From: Rhodoferax sp.
GTDB taxonomy: Bacteria > Pseudomonadota > Gammaproteobacteria > Burkholderiales > Burkholderiaceae_C
Direction of reading: 5' to 3'
Assembly: GCA_026224975.1 (NCBI GenBank)
Contig: JAMFRW010000091.1
Coordinates: forward strand, 1-32,827
Length of the DNA stretch: 32,827 nucleotides
Part shown: positions 18,105 to 25,559 of the stretch, piece after piece
Layout of the letters: the number at the start of each line of letters is the position of its first letter
Position numbering within the stretch: position 1 is the first letter of the stretch
Translations under genes and position numbers: made by a program
The notes under the pieces: model-generated
The model's database searches: none
Told to the model about the DNA's origin: nothing
Seen by the model: only the letters and a program-made list of their open reading frames with translations

Positions 18105-18449
18105 ATGGACGATGACAAATTGATCCACTGGGTGGGCTCTTCTTATGCCGATCTGCTGGCCTTTCCGGCAGCGCCTCGCCGGGAGGCCGGCTTCAGCTCG
18201 GCAAGGTGCAGGCCGGTCTGGAACCCTCGGATTGGAAGCCGTTCGATGATTGTCGGCGCGGGCACGAAGGAGATTCGCATCGAGGATGCGCAGGGCATCT
18301 GCCGCGTGATGTACGTTGCCAAGTTCGAGGAAGCCATTGACGTGCTGCACTGCTCCCAGAAGCAGACGCAGGCCACGAGCAAACACGACAAGACCATCGC
18401 CGAGACGCGCTACCGCGCCATCGCAAACGCGAGAAGGAAGGCCACATGA
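18105..18449 (+). CDS. higB: HigB-like toxin (RelE/Gp49 family) with two compensating frameshifts in its core
   Basis: A 114-residue frame. Residues 1-30 (MDDDKLIHWVGSSYADLLAF, PAAPRREAGF) and 50-114 (VGAGTKEIRIEDAQGICRVM, AIDVLHCSQKQTQATSKHD) match the phage Gp49-like/HigB mRNA interferase family. Residues 31-49 (SSARCRPVWNPRIGSRSMI) do not. Read in the neighbouring frame, 18197-18250 encodes LGKVQAGLEPSDWKPFDD, the segment expected for the family. One base appears lost at about 18195 and one gained at about 18251, so the frame is restored. The changed part includes the conserved D-W-K-P region near the active face, so activity is likely lost or altered, unless these are sequencing errors. 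The stop overlaps the antitoxin ATG by 4 nt, and a palindromic operator lies upstream. Confidence 0.85.
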   Translation: MDDDKLIHWVGSSYADLLAFPAAPRREAGFSSARCRPVWNPRIGSRSMIVGAGTKEIRIEDAQGICRVMYVAKFEEAIDVLHCSQKQTQATSKHDKTIAETRYRAIANARRKAT

Positions 18450-18778
18450 CCATCGACACCAGCATCACGCACGTCACCAAGCCCGGAGCCAACATGTTCC
18501 TGGAACTGGGCTTTTCGCCGGCCGAGGCGAAGCGCTTGCAGGCCGCTTCGCGCAAGCAGATCAACGACACGCGTTTGCTCAAGCAGCAGTTGATGGAAGA
18601 ACTCTCCAACTGGATCGCGGAGCATCACCTCAAGCAGGCGGACGCGGCCGACATCCTGATGGTGTCGCGCCCGCGGGTCTCGGATGTGGTCAACAAGAAA
18701 ACGGCCAAGTTCACCATCGACACGCTGGTGGAGATGCTGAGCCGTGTCGGTAAGCATGTCACGCTGGCGATCGGGTGA
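18446..18778 (+). CDS. higA: HigA-like antitoxin, XRE-family helix-turn-helix
   Basis: A 110-residue DNA-binding antitoxin expected to neutralise the HigB-like toxin and repress the operon. The helix-turn-helix is at about residues 60-85 (LKQADAADILMVSRPRVSDV), followed by VNKKTAKFTIDTLVEMLSRVGKHVTLAI, the common C-terminal pattern of the toxin-second HigA/XRE group. The ATG at 18446 overlaps the toxin stop (ATGA). The frame is intact, unlike the toxin. The kinase gene that follows begins within or just after this gene. Confidence 0.9.
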   Translation: MTIDTSITHVTKPGANMFLELGFSPAEAKRLQAASRKQINDTRLLKQQLMEELSNWIAEHHLKQADAADILMVSRPRVSDVVNKKTAKFTIDTLVEMLSRVGKHVTLAIG

Positions 18779-20015
18779 AGCCTTGAAACGCTGGCTACAC
18801 GACACGCTCTTCAAGCGGCTCTTCCTGCTGATGTGGGCGGCACTGATCGTGAGCCATTTGTGCGCGTTTTTCGTCGTGCGGTATTACATGGCGATGGATG
18901 GCGACGCCGGCTTCGGCATGCCGCAGGTGCTTTCGGCGTTGCCGCCGGGCGGCTTGTTGCCCGATCAGGCACAACACGCGCCGATGGGGCCACCGCCGGG
19001 TGGTGAGCGGGGCGATCCGCATGGTCGGGAAGGCCCTGGCGGGCCGCCGCCGGGCGAGGCGGGTTGGCGGGGCGGCATGTTGCCCGAGCCCCCGCCGGGT
19101 GCGGCGAGCGGCATGCGGGCGCGGCGCGGGCTGCCCGCGGATGCGCTGTGGCTCGATTACGGCGTGCGCTTTCTGGTGATCGGCTTGGCGGCCTGGCTCG
19201 GGGCACGCTGGCTCTCGCGGCCGATGAAGAAGCTGGCGTCGGCCTCGAATGCACTGGGCGATGCGCTGAGCCGACGTCAACCGGCGCCCAAGCTCGACGA
19301 ACACGGCGGCACGCTAGAGGTTCGGCAGACTGCGCAAGTGTTCAACACGATGGCGACCCGGCTGCATGCGCAGTTCGATGCGCAGGGCCTGCTGATGGCC
19401 GCCATCTCGCACGACCTGCGCACGCCGCTCAGCCGGCTGCGGATGCGCCTGGAGCAGATGCAGGGCCATCCACAGGCCGAGCGCGGCGTGGCCGATGTGC
19501 GGGAGATGGATGCGCTGATCGGCAGCGTGCTCGAGATGCTGCGCGGCAACGACGACACCGTGCCGCGCCAGCGCGTCGATGTGCTGGCGCTGGTGCAGTC
19601 GCTGGCCGATGACCTGGGCGAGCAAGGGCAACCGGTGAGCGTGGCGCCCGATGACGTGGCCGCGCCGGCGCCTGTGCTCGTGCTGGCGCAGCCCGCCGCA
19701 CTCGGCCGCGCGCTCGGCAACCTGATCGGCAACGCCTTGCGCTATGGCAGCGCGGCGCAGGTGCGGGTGTTCGCGCAGGCCGGCCGGGCGCATGTGCAGA
19801 TCGATGATCGCGGCCCGGGCATTCCGGAGCACCAGCTCGATGCGGTCTTCCAGCCCTTCTATCGCATCGAGACCTCGCGCAGCCGCAGCACCGCCGGCAC
19901 GGGACTCGGGCTCTACATCGCACGCGATCTCGCGCAGCGCATTGGCGGGCAGATCGTGCTGGCCAACCGGCCCGAAGGCGGGCTGCGCGCCGAGCTGGTG
20001 ATGCCGCTGGCCTGA
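18756..20015 (+). CDS. EnvZ/RstB-like sensor histidine kinase with Pro/Gly-rich periplasmic loop
   Basis: A 419-residue membrane kinase. Transmembrane helices lie at about 20-42 and 136-152. The loop between them (about 45-130) is low-complexity: repeated P-P-P-G and G-G blocks with scattered Arg, Asp and His instead of a folded sensor domain. The HAMP region leads to HisKA with His219 (MAAISHDLRTPLSRLRMRLE) and the ATPase domain (NLIGNALRYG, DDRGPGIPEHQ, GTGLGLYIARD). The start is uncertain: ATG 18756 overlaps higA by 23 nt, GTG 18744 is further in, and TTG 18783 sits 4 nt after the higA stop behind GGGTGA. It is the probable partner of the regulator ending at 18040, now separated by higBA. 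Confidence 0.88.
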   Translation: MSRWRSGEALKRWLHDTLFKRLFLLMWAALIVSHLCAFFVVRYYMAMDGDAGFGMPQVLSALPPGGLLPDQAQHAPMGPPPGGERGDPHGREGPGGPPPGEAGWRGGMLPEPPPGAASGMRARRGLPADALWLDYGVRFLVIGLAAWLGARWLSRPMKKLASASNALGDALSRRQPAPKLDEHGGTLEVRQTAQVFNTMATRLHAQFDAQGLLMAAISHDLRTPLSRLRMRLEQMQGHPQAERGVADVREMDALIGSVLEMLRGNDDTVPRQRVDVLALVQSLADDLGEQGQPVSVAPDDVAAPAPVLVLAQPAALGRALGNLIGNALRYGSAAQVRVFAQAGRAHVQIDDRGPGIPEHQLDAVFQPFYRIETSRSRSTAGTGLGLYIARDLAQRIGGQIVLANRPEGGLRAELVMPLA

Positions 20016-20195
20016 TCGCCTGGGCGGCATTGGAGTGCCGTTCGGCGAGAGCCGCGGTATCGACCTCGATACAAACCAGCCACGTTCCAGCAACATTGCT
20101 TGGCGATCATCCGCCCGCATGTTCACGCCCCGCCGCTACCCGTTCGCCTTGCTCGCTGCCATCGGCACCCAGCGTTACGGCGGCGCCTTCGCGCG

Positions 20196-21368
20196 ATGAC
20201 ACGTGTGTTCGTCGCCGCTCTATCGGCATTCGCCTGCGCCAGCCTCGTGGCCTGCGGTGGTGGCGGTGGCAGCGCATCCGCTGCAAGCGACACGGACGCG
20301 AGCGCCACGGTCGCAGCCTGCACTTATGCGGCCACCTCCAACAACGCCGTCGGCACAGGTGCACGCTCGCTGCTGGCGGTCGACATCAACGGTGACGGCC
20401 ACCTCGATCTGGTGACGACCAACGCCGGTGCCGACAGCATCAGCGTGCTGCTGGGCCACGGTGACGGTAGCTTCTCGCCGCACATCGACCACCCCGTGGG
20501 CAGCGCGCCCGGCATGTTGGTCGCCGGCGATTTCGACCACGACGGCAAGCTCGATCTGGCCGTGGCCGATTCGGGCGGCGACGGCATCAGCGTGCTGCTG
20601 GGCAATGGCGACGGCACGTTCCAGACGGCAGTGAACTACGTGACCGGCGGCCTGCCGCGCGCCATCGCCGCGGGCGACCTGGATGGCGATGGCCGGCTCG
20701 ACCTTGTCACCGCGAACGCCGCCGACCATTCGGTGAGCGTGCTGCGCGGCAATGGCGACGGCACCTTTCTGGCGCCTGTCGATTACGACATCGGGGATGC
20801 GCCGGCCGGCCTGTTGCTCATCGATGCCGACGGTGATGGTGCGCTCGATGTGGTCGTCACCGGCAGCGCCTCTGCTGCTGCATCGAGCAGCGAGTTCAAG
20901 AACGGCGGCGTGATCGGCGTGCTGCTCGGCAACGGGCATGGCGGGTTCACCGCAGCGGCGTCCGGCAGCGTGCTCTTCACCATGGTCGACCTGAACGGTG
21001 ACGGCCTGCTCGACCTCATCGCCGTCAGCCGCACCATGGGCACGGTGAGCGTGTGGGCCGGGCAGCGCGATGGCTCACTCGGCGCGGTCTCGCGCCATTC
21101 CATCACAGCCGGCGCGGTCTCCGTCACCGATGTGGACCTCGCCGGCAACGGGCAAGTCGATGTGGTGGTGGCCGACTTCGAGCGCAGCACGCTGCAGATC
21201 CACCTGCGCAAGGCCGATGGCAGCCTGGAAGATGCCCCGGCCGAAGCGCTGAGCGTCGGCCCGCACACCACCGTGGTCGGCGATTTCGACGGCGATTCGG
21301 CACCCGACCTCGCGGTGCTGCAGGCGGCCGGCAACAGCGTCCAGGCCCTGCGCGCGACCTGCCGCTGA
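20196..21368 (+). CDS. Secreted lipoprotein with FG-GAP/VCBS calcium-binding repeats
   Basis: A 390-residue lipoprotein. The signal MTRVFVAALSAFACASLVAC ends in lipobox LVAC with Cys20, followed by five glycines as a flexible tether. From about residue 60 to the end run seven repeats with calcium-loop motifs of the type D-x-N/D-x-D-G-x-x-D: DINGDGHLD, DFDHDGKLD, DLDGDGRLD, DADGDGALD, DLNGDGLLD, the weaker DLAGNGQVD, and DFDGDSAPD. They should form a seven-bladed beta-propeller as in integrin alpha or fungal lectin-like proteins. The likely role is surface binding or adhesion; no catalytic residues are evident. The start gives the best export signal although it has no ribosome site. The next gene is another lipoprotein with the same C-G-G-G-G anchor. 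Confidence 0.88.
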   Translation: MTRVFVAALSAFACASLVACGGGGGSASAASDTDASATVAACTYAATSNNAVGTGARSLLAVDINGDGHLDLVTTNAGADSISVLLGHGDGSFSPHIDHPVGSAPGMLVAGDFDHDGKLDLAVADSGGDGISVLLGNGDGTFQTAVNYVTGGLPRAIAAGDLDGDGRLDLVTANAADHSVSVLRGNGDGTFLAPVDYDIGDAPAGLLLIDADGDGALDVVVTGSASAAASSSEFKNGGVIGVLLGNGHGGFTAAASGSVLFTMVDLNGDGLLDLIAVSRTMGTVSVWAGQRDGSLGAVSRHSITAGAVSVTDVDLAGNGQVDVVVADFERSTLQIHLRKADGSLEDAPAEALSVGPHTTVVGDFDGDSAPDLAVLQAAGNSVQALRATCR

Positions 21369-21519
21369 GGCTGCCGCCTGCTCGCGCGGGCAGCCTTCGA
21401 TTCAACCTTGTCGGTTTCGACACACACGAGCGATCACGCCGACACACGCGCCACGCACAGTGCGGGCTGCGGCGGCAACGCACCGCCGCGCTCCGTTCCA
21501 CTTCAACAAGGTGCCGCGC

Positions 21520-22419
21520 ATGCAGCTACATCAAGACGACCATCACCTCGGCCTGTCCCACGACCTGGAGACCATGACCCGCGCCATCCTGCGCCGCCGC
21601 CAGGCACTGCTCTGGCTGGCCGGCTCCGCAGCGGTGCCGCTCTTCGCCTGCGGCGGCGGCGGTGATTCGACAACCACATCGACCACCACGACAGGCAGCA
21701 CCACAGGTACGACCACAACGACAACCGGCACCACAACCACCACCACCGGCAGCACCACCTGCGCCGTCACCCCCGAAGAAACCGCCGGCCCCTACCCCGC
21801 CGATGGCTCCAACAGCAACGGCAGCGGAACGACCAGTGTGTTGACGCTCAGCGGCATCGTCCGCAGCGACATCACGCCCAGCATCCCGGCTTCGCTCGGC
21901 ACCGCTGCCGGCGTGCCGCTCACGGTGACGCTCAGCCTCGTCAACCCGAACTCGAGCTGCGCCGATCTCGCCGGCTACGCGATCTACCTGTGGCATTGCG
22001 ACCGCGACGGCCAGTACTCGCTGTACTCCTCGGGCGCGGCCAGCCAGAACTACCTGCGCGGCGTACAGGAGACCGATGCCAACGGCGAGGTGACCTTCAC
22101 GACGATCTTCCCCGCGTGTTATTCGGGCCGCATGCCGCACATCCACTTCGAGGTCTACCGCAGCCTCTCGACTGCCACCAGCTACACGAACAAGCTGCGC
22201 ACCGGGCAACTCGCCTTCCCGGTCGATGTATGCAACACGGTCTACGCCAGCACCGGCTACAGCGCCAGCGTGCGCAACCTGGCCAACATCAGTTTCACCA
22301 GCGACGGCGTCTTTGCCGACAACGCCGCCGATGGCACGCTCGCGACCGAAACCTGCACCATCGCCGGCAGCGTGGCCTCGGGTTATGTGGCGACCTTGAC
22401 GGTGGGTTTGAGCGTCTGA
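21520..22419 (+). CDS. Intradiol ring-cleavage dioxygenase-like lipoprotein with Thr-rich linker
   Basis: A 299-residue exported protein. The N-terminus holds a possible twin-arginine signal (Arg25-27, RRRQALLWLAG) ending in lipobox LFAC with Cys44. A threonine-rich linker (about 50-80) of Thr runs broken by Gly/Ser follows. The catalytic domain begins VTPEETAGPYPADGSN, a typical opening of intradiol dioxygenases, and contains YLWHCDRDGQYSLYS and CYSGRMPHIHFEVY. Tyr166, Tyr201, His207 and His209 are the best candidates for the non-haem ferric ligands. Family members cleave catechol-type rings; extracytoplasmic, lipid-anchored versions are poorly characterised, so the substrate is unknown. The ATG at 21520 follows AAGGTG with 7-nt spacing. 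It lies 151 nt after the FG-GAP lipoprotein gene. Confidence 0.87.
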   Translation: MQLHQDDHHLGLSHDLETMTRAILRRRQALLWLAGSAAVPLFACGGGGDSTTTSTTTTGSTTGTTTTTTGTTTTTTGSTTCAVTPEETAGPYPADGSNSNGSGTTSVLTLSGIVRSDITPSIPASLGTAAGVPLTVTLSLVNPNSSCADLAGYAIYLWHCDRDGQYSLYSSGAASQNYLRGVQETDANGEVTFTTIFPACYSGRMPHIHFEVYRSLSTATSYTNKLRTGQLAFPVDVCNTVYASTGYSASVRNLANISFTSDGVFADNAADGTLATETCTIAGSVASGYVATLTVGLSV

Positions 22420-22425
22420 ACTCAG

Positions 22426-22450
22426 GCTTGGGCGGCTGGTCAGCCCAAGC
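22426..22450 (+). terminator. Hairpin just after the dioxygenase-like gene
   Basis: GCTTGGGC (22426-22433) and GCCCAAGC (22443-22450) form an 8-bp stem with a 9-nt loop, 7 nt beyond the stop codon. A short TACTTTG follows on the plus strand, so it is a weak intrinsic terminator at best. It also abuts the end of the small minus-strand frame that stops at 22450. Confidence 0.5.
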
Positions 22451-22665
22451 TACTTTGCCCGAAAGAGCCTCGCCGGCACGGCAAAGACGCGACGCCAGAA
22501 AGCAGCTTCCAACGCCACCCACCTTGCGAGCCAGGCAGGCATTTCGGCGTTTTCCTGAAGCGCCTCCGCAGCTTGCCCGACCGTGGCTCCACCGAACACT
22601 GCACGGTAGACAGTGAACATCACTTTGGCCTCGACGAGAAACAACACCGCCGATTCGCCAGTCAC
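22450..22665 (-). CDS. Small hypothetical protein downstream of the FeeM-like gene
   Basis: A possible 71-residue protein with a GTG start at 22665, 10 nt after the stop of the upstream minus-strand gene. It reads MTGESAVLFLVEAKVMFTVY and then an amphipathic, Ala/Trp/Arg-rich C-terminus (MPAWLARWVALEAAFWRR). I do not recognise a family and there is no clear ribosome site. The close spacing to the FeeM-like gene and the absence of a competing gene on the other strand are the reasons to list it. Confidence 0.35.
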   Translation of the reverse strand: MTGESAVLFLVEAKVMFTVYRAVFGGATVGQAAEALQENAEMPAWLARWVALEAAFWRRVFAVPARLFRAK

Positions 22666-22675
22666 TTTCGAACGA

Positions 22676-23446
22676 CTACCCCAGCACGTCGAACTGCGAA
22701 TGCGGCACCGCCTGCAGGCGGGCGATGATGCCGGCTTCTTCGGTCAGCGAGAACGCGAACGGGTACAGCGAGCGCTCGGTGGCGGCGCGGTCGGGTTGGC
22801 CGCCGAACTCGCCGATCTGCGCGAGGATGTAGGAGAAGTCGACCGAGAGCAGGACCGCCGGCGCCTTGACCGAGCGATTCATGCGCTCGGCGCCGATCAC
22901 CCGGCAGCCGAGCATGCGCTCGTAGTAGCGCACGTGGCGCGGGTTGACTTCGATCAGCAGCGTGTCGTAGCCGCGCAGACGGTGCGCCACGATGAAGGCC
23001 ACGTGGAACAGCGCGGCCAGCACGCGCTTGGTGCCGGTCGTGGGGTCGATCGCGAGCTTGGTGAATTCGCAGAGGCGCTTGCCCTCGGCGCGCAGGGCCT
23101 GGATCTCGGCGTGAAACGCATCGTCGGCGCTGAGCTTGTGCGGCCCGTCGAACGAGACGGTGATGGTGCCGATGGTCGCGTTGTATTCGATCGCCGCCAG
23201 CGTGAAGCGAAAGACGCTCTGGTCGGCCGCCAGCGCCACCGATTGATAACCGCGCCAGGCATAGCGGCTCTTCAGCAGGCCATCGATCAGGCTGCGGCGC
23301 GAGGTGGAATCGGCCGCCTTGATCTTGAAGCGGCGCGGCCCGGCCGGGCCATCGGGCAGCAGATCGATGCGCGGGTCTTCGACGAGCACGCTGCCGACCT
23401 TGCGGCGCAGCATCAGCGAAGCAGCGATGATCGTGCTGTGTCTCAT
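22676..23446 (-). CDS. N-acyl amino acid synthase FeeM-like acyltransferase
   Basis: A 256-residue cytoplasmic protein with a GNAT-like fold expected. The segment [20 protein letters not shown] leads into [11 protein letters not shown], followed by [55 protein letters not shown] and [19 protein letters not shown] associate this arrangement with the long-chain N-acyl amino acid synthase (FeeM) group, which joins a fatty acyl chain from acyl-ACP to an amino acid such as tyrosine. The start at 23446 ([19 protein letters not shown]) precedes the conserved region and has no strong ribosome site. It is divergent from ureG with 124 nt between. No acyl-carrier protein or peptidase that would make a pathway is nearby, so the product is unknown. 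Confidence 0.75.
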   Translation of the reverse strand: MRHSTIIAASLMLRRKVGSVLVEDPRIDLLPDGPAGPRRFKIKAADSTSRRSLIDGLLKSRYAWRGYQSVALAADQSVFRFTLAAIEYNATIGTITVSFDGPHKLSADDAFHAEIQALRAEGKRLCEFTKLAIDPTTGTKRVLAALFHVAFIVAHRLRGYDTLLIEVNPRHVRYYERMLGCRVIGAERMNRSVKAPAVLLSVDFSYILAQIGEFGGQPDRAATERSLYPFAFSLTEEAGIIARLQAVPHSQFDVLG

Positions 23447-23570
23447 GGGCCAGGGCACCGGCAGTGAGCGAGGGACAGGGAGACCGGGGATTGTAGGTAC
23501 GCCGTATGACGCACGCCGTCGGCGCCTTTGCGTGTGTCGTCCCCGCGGCATCACCTCCATAATCGTTCGC

Positions 23571-24230
23571 ATGAACAACGCCCTGCACCACATCCCCGGC
23601 CGTACCCGCAAACTCCCGCCGCTGCGCGTGGGCGTGGGCGGCCCGGTGGGCTCCGGCAAGACCACGCTGGTCGAGATGCTCTGCAAGGCCATGCGCAACA
23701 CGTACGACCTGGTCGTCGTCACCAACGACATCTACACCAAGGAAGACCAGCGCCTGTTGACCGTCGCCGGCGCGCTGGAGGCCGAGCGCATCATGGGCGT
23801 GGAAACCGGCGGCTGCCCGCACACTGCCATCCGCGAAGACGCCTCGATCAACCTCGAAGCCGTGGACCGCATGCTGGAGAAGTTTCCCAACGCCGACATC
23901 GTTTTCATCGAGTCCGGCGGCGACAACCTGGCGGCCACCTTCAGCCCCGAGCTGAGCGATTTGACGATCTACGTGATCGACGTGGCCGCCGGCGAAAAGA
24001 TCCCGCGCAAGGGCGGCCCCGGCATCACCAAGAGCGATCTCTTCGTCATCAACAAGACCGATCTCGCCCCCTATGTGGGCGCCGACCTCGGCGTGATGGA
24101 AGCCGACACCAGACGCATGCGCACCACGCCCCATGGCGTGCGGCCCTTCGTGATGAGCAACCTGAAAACGCACGCCGGGCTGGCCGAGGTGGTGGCCTTC
24201 ATCGAAGCCAAGGGCATGTTGAAAGCCTGA
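23571..24230 (+). CDS. ureG: Urease accessory GTPase UreG
   Basis: A 219-residue SIMIBI-class GTPase that supplies energy and nickel for urease activation with UreD and UreF. Visible motifs: P-loop [11 protein letters not shown] (residues 23-33), [10 protein letters not shown], the conserved nickel-binding CPH (Cys82-Pro83-His84, in [15 protein letters not shown]), [15 protein letters not shown], and the guanine specificity motif NKTD (161-164). The ATG at 23571 gives [20 protein letters not shown], the usual type of N-terminus, without a His-rich extension; nickel storage may be left to UreE. It is separated from ureF by 6.8 kb of unrelated genes and stands alone, divergent from the FeeM-like gene. 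Confidence 0.97.
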   Translation: MNNALHHIPGRTRKLPPLRVGVGGPVGSGKTTLVEMLCKAMRNTYDLVVVTNDIYTKEDQRLLTVAGALEAERIMGVETGGCPHTAIREDASINLEAVDRMLEKFPNADIVFIESGGDNLAATFSPELSDLTIYVIDVAAGEKIPRKGGPGITKSDLFVINKTDLAPYVGADLGVMEADTRRMRTTPHGVRPFVMSNLKTHAGLAEVVAFIEAKGMLKA

Positions 24231-24249
24231 GAGGAGAGGTCCGAAAGCG

Positions 24250-24273
24250 GCGAGACCGACGGTGTCGTCTCGC
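24250..24273 (+). terminator. Possible hairpin after ureG
   Basis: GCGAGAC (24250-24256) and GTCTCGC (24267-24273) can form a 7-bp stem with a 10-nt loop, 20 nt after the ureG stop. No T-tract follows. Confidence 0.3.
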
Positions 24274-24335
24274 GCAAGATGGCCCGCATGGCAATCCACC
24301 GGCTTTCGCATGACCCCACTTCTTCGGCTTCACCC

Positions 24336-25559
24336 ATGAGCTTCCCCGGCGCCTTTCGGCGCCTCGCGTGGGCCAATCTCGCGGCTCAATCGGCCGAGCA
24401 GATCAGCCTGGCCGCCGTGCCGATGATCGCCGTGCTGTCGCTCGGTGCCGGCGCCGGTCAGACCGGCATGCTGGCTGCGGCACAGACGCTGCCCTTCCTG
24501 CTGCTATCCATCCCGGCCGGCATCGCGGCCGACCGCTATTCGCGCAAGCGCCTGATCGTGACGGCCGAAGCGATTCGGGCAGTGGCGTTGCTCGCCCTGG
24601 TGCTGCTGGTGATGACGGGCCAGACCTCGATCGCGTGGCTGGCGGTGCTCGGCTTTCTCGGCGCGGCCGGAACGGTCGCCTTCAGCGTGGCCGCGCCGGC
24701 GCTGGTCCCCGGGCTCGTCGGGCCCGACGCGCTCGCCGCCGCCAATGGCCGACTGGAACTGGCGCGCAGCGCCGCCTTTGCCGCCGGCCCGGCGCTGGCG
24801 GGCGCGCTGGTGGCCTGGGCCGGTGCGTCTTCTGCCTTTGTGCTGGCGACGGTCTTGTCGGTGCTGGCGCTGGTGCTGTTGCGGCGCGTGGAGCCGCCGC
24901 CGCAGCACGTGGCACCTCGCCGGCATGTGCTCCGTGAACTGCGCGAAGGGGCGGCATTCGTCTGGCACCACCCGCTGCTGCGGCCGATCGCGCTCACCAC
25001 GGTTGCATGGAACCTCGCCTGGTTCGTGCTGCAGGCCGTCTACGTGCCCTACGCCGTGCGCATGCTGGGGCTGGACACGGCGGGCATCGGCAACACGCTC
25101 GCGGCCTATGGCATCGGCCTGGTCTTCGGCTCGATGCTCGCGCCGCGCTTGTTGACGCGCCTGCGCTTCGGCACCGCCACGCTGGTCGGGCCCATCGTCT
25201 CGGTACTGGCCGCGCTCGTCATGCTGGCCACGGTGTGGCGGCCGTCGGGGTGGTTGGCCGGCGTGGCGTTCTTCCTCTTCGGTGCCGGGCCGCCGCTCTG
25301 GACGGTGGCACAGATCACGCTGCGCCAGACCGTCACGCCCGGCCCGCTGCTCGGCCGCGTCTCGGCGCTGTACATGACGGCGAGCGCGGGCGCACGCCCG
25401 ATCGGTGCGGCACTCGGCGGCGTCGTCGGCGAACACTTCGGGCTCGATGCGTGCCTGGCCCTTGCCGCGGTCGGCTTCGTGGTGCAGGCGGGGGTGATTG
25501 TCTTCTCGCCGCTGCCGGCGATGGCGCGCTTGCCTGCGCCCACAGCAACAGCCGCCTAA
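24336..25559 (+). CDS. MFS transporter, EntS-like exporter family
   Basis: A 407-residue integral membrane protein with about twelve hydrophobic segments. The opening [20 protein letters not shown], the loop [15 protein letters not shown] (the MFS motif A region with D-R-x-S-R-K) and the C-terminal [20 protein letters not shown] fit the MFS_3/EntS group that exports siderophores or small hydrophobic compounds. The substrate cannot be told. The start at 24336 ([12 protein letters not shown]) was chosen from the family pattern; in-frame ATGs lie upstream. Its TAA stop at 25557-25559 overlaps the stop of the convergent kup gene by 4 nt. Confidence 0.9.
   Translation: MSFPGAFRRLAWANLAAQSAEQISLAAVPMIAVLSLGAGAGQTGMLAAAQTLPFLLLSIPAGIAADRYSRKRLIVTAEAIRAVALLALVLLVMTGQTSIAWLAVLGFLGAAGTVAFSVAAPALVPGLVGPDALAAANGRLELARSAAFAAGPALAGALVAWAGASSAFVLATVLSVLALVLLRRVEPPPQHVAPRRHVLRELREGAAFVWHHPLLRPIALTTVAWNLAWFVLQAVYVPYAVRMLGLDTAGIGNTLAAYGIGLVFGSMLAPRLLTRLRFGTATLVGPIVSVLAALVMLATVWRPSGWLAGVAFFLFGAGPPLWTVAQITLRQTVTPGPLLGRVSALYMTASAGARPIGAALGGVVGEHFGLDACLALAAVGFVVQAGVIVFSPLPAMARLPAPTATAA

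Noticed and set aside
22613-23467. Plus-strand frame opposite the FeeM-like gene
   Set aside because: Composition is typical of an antisense shadow (His, Arg, Gln, Val rich) and the minus strand holds a recognisable family.
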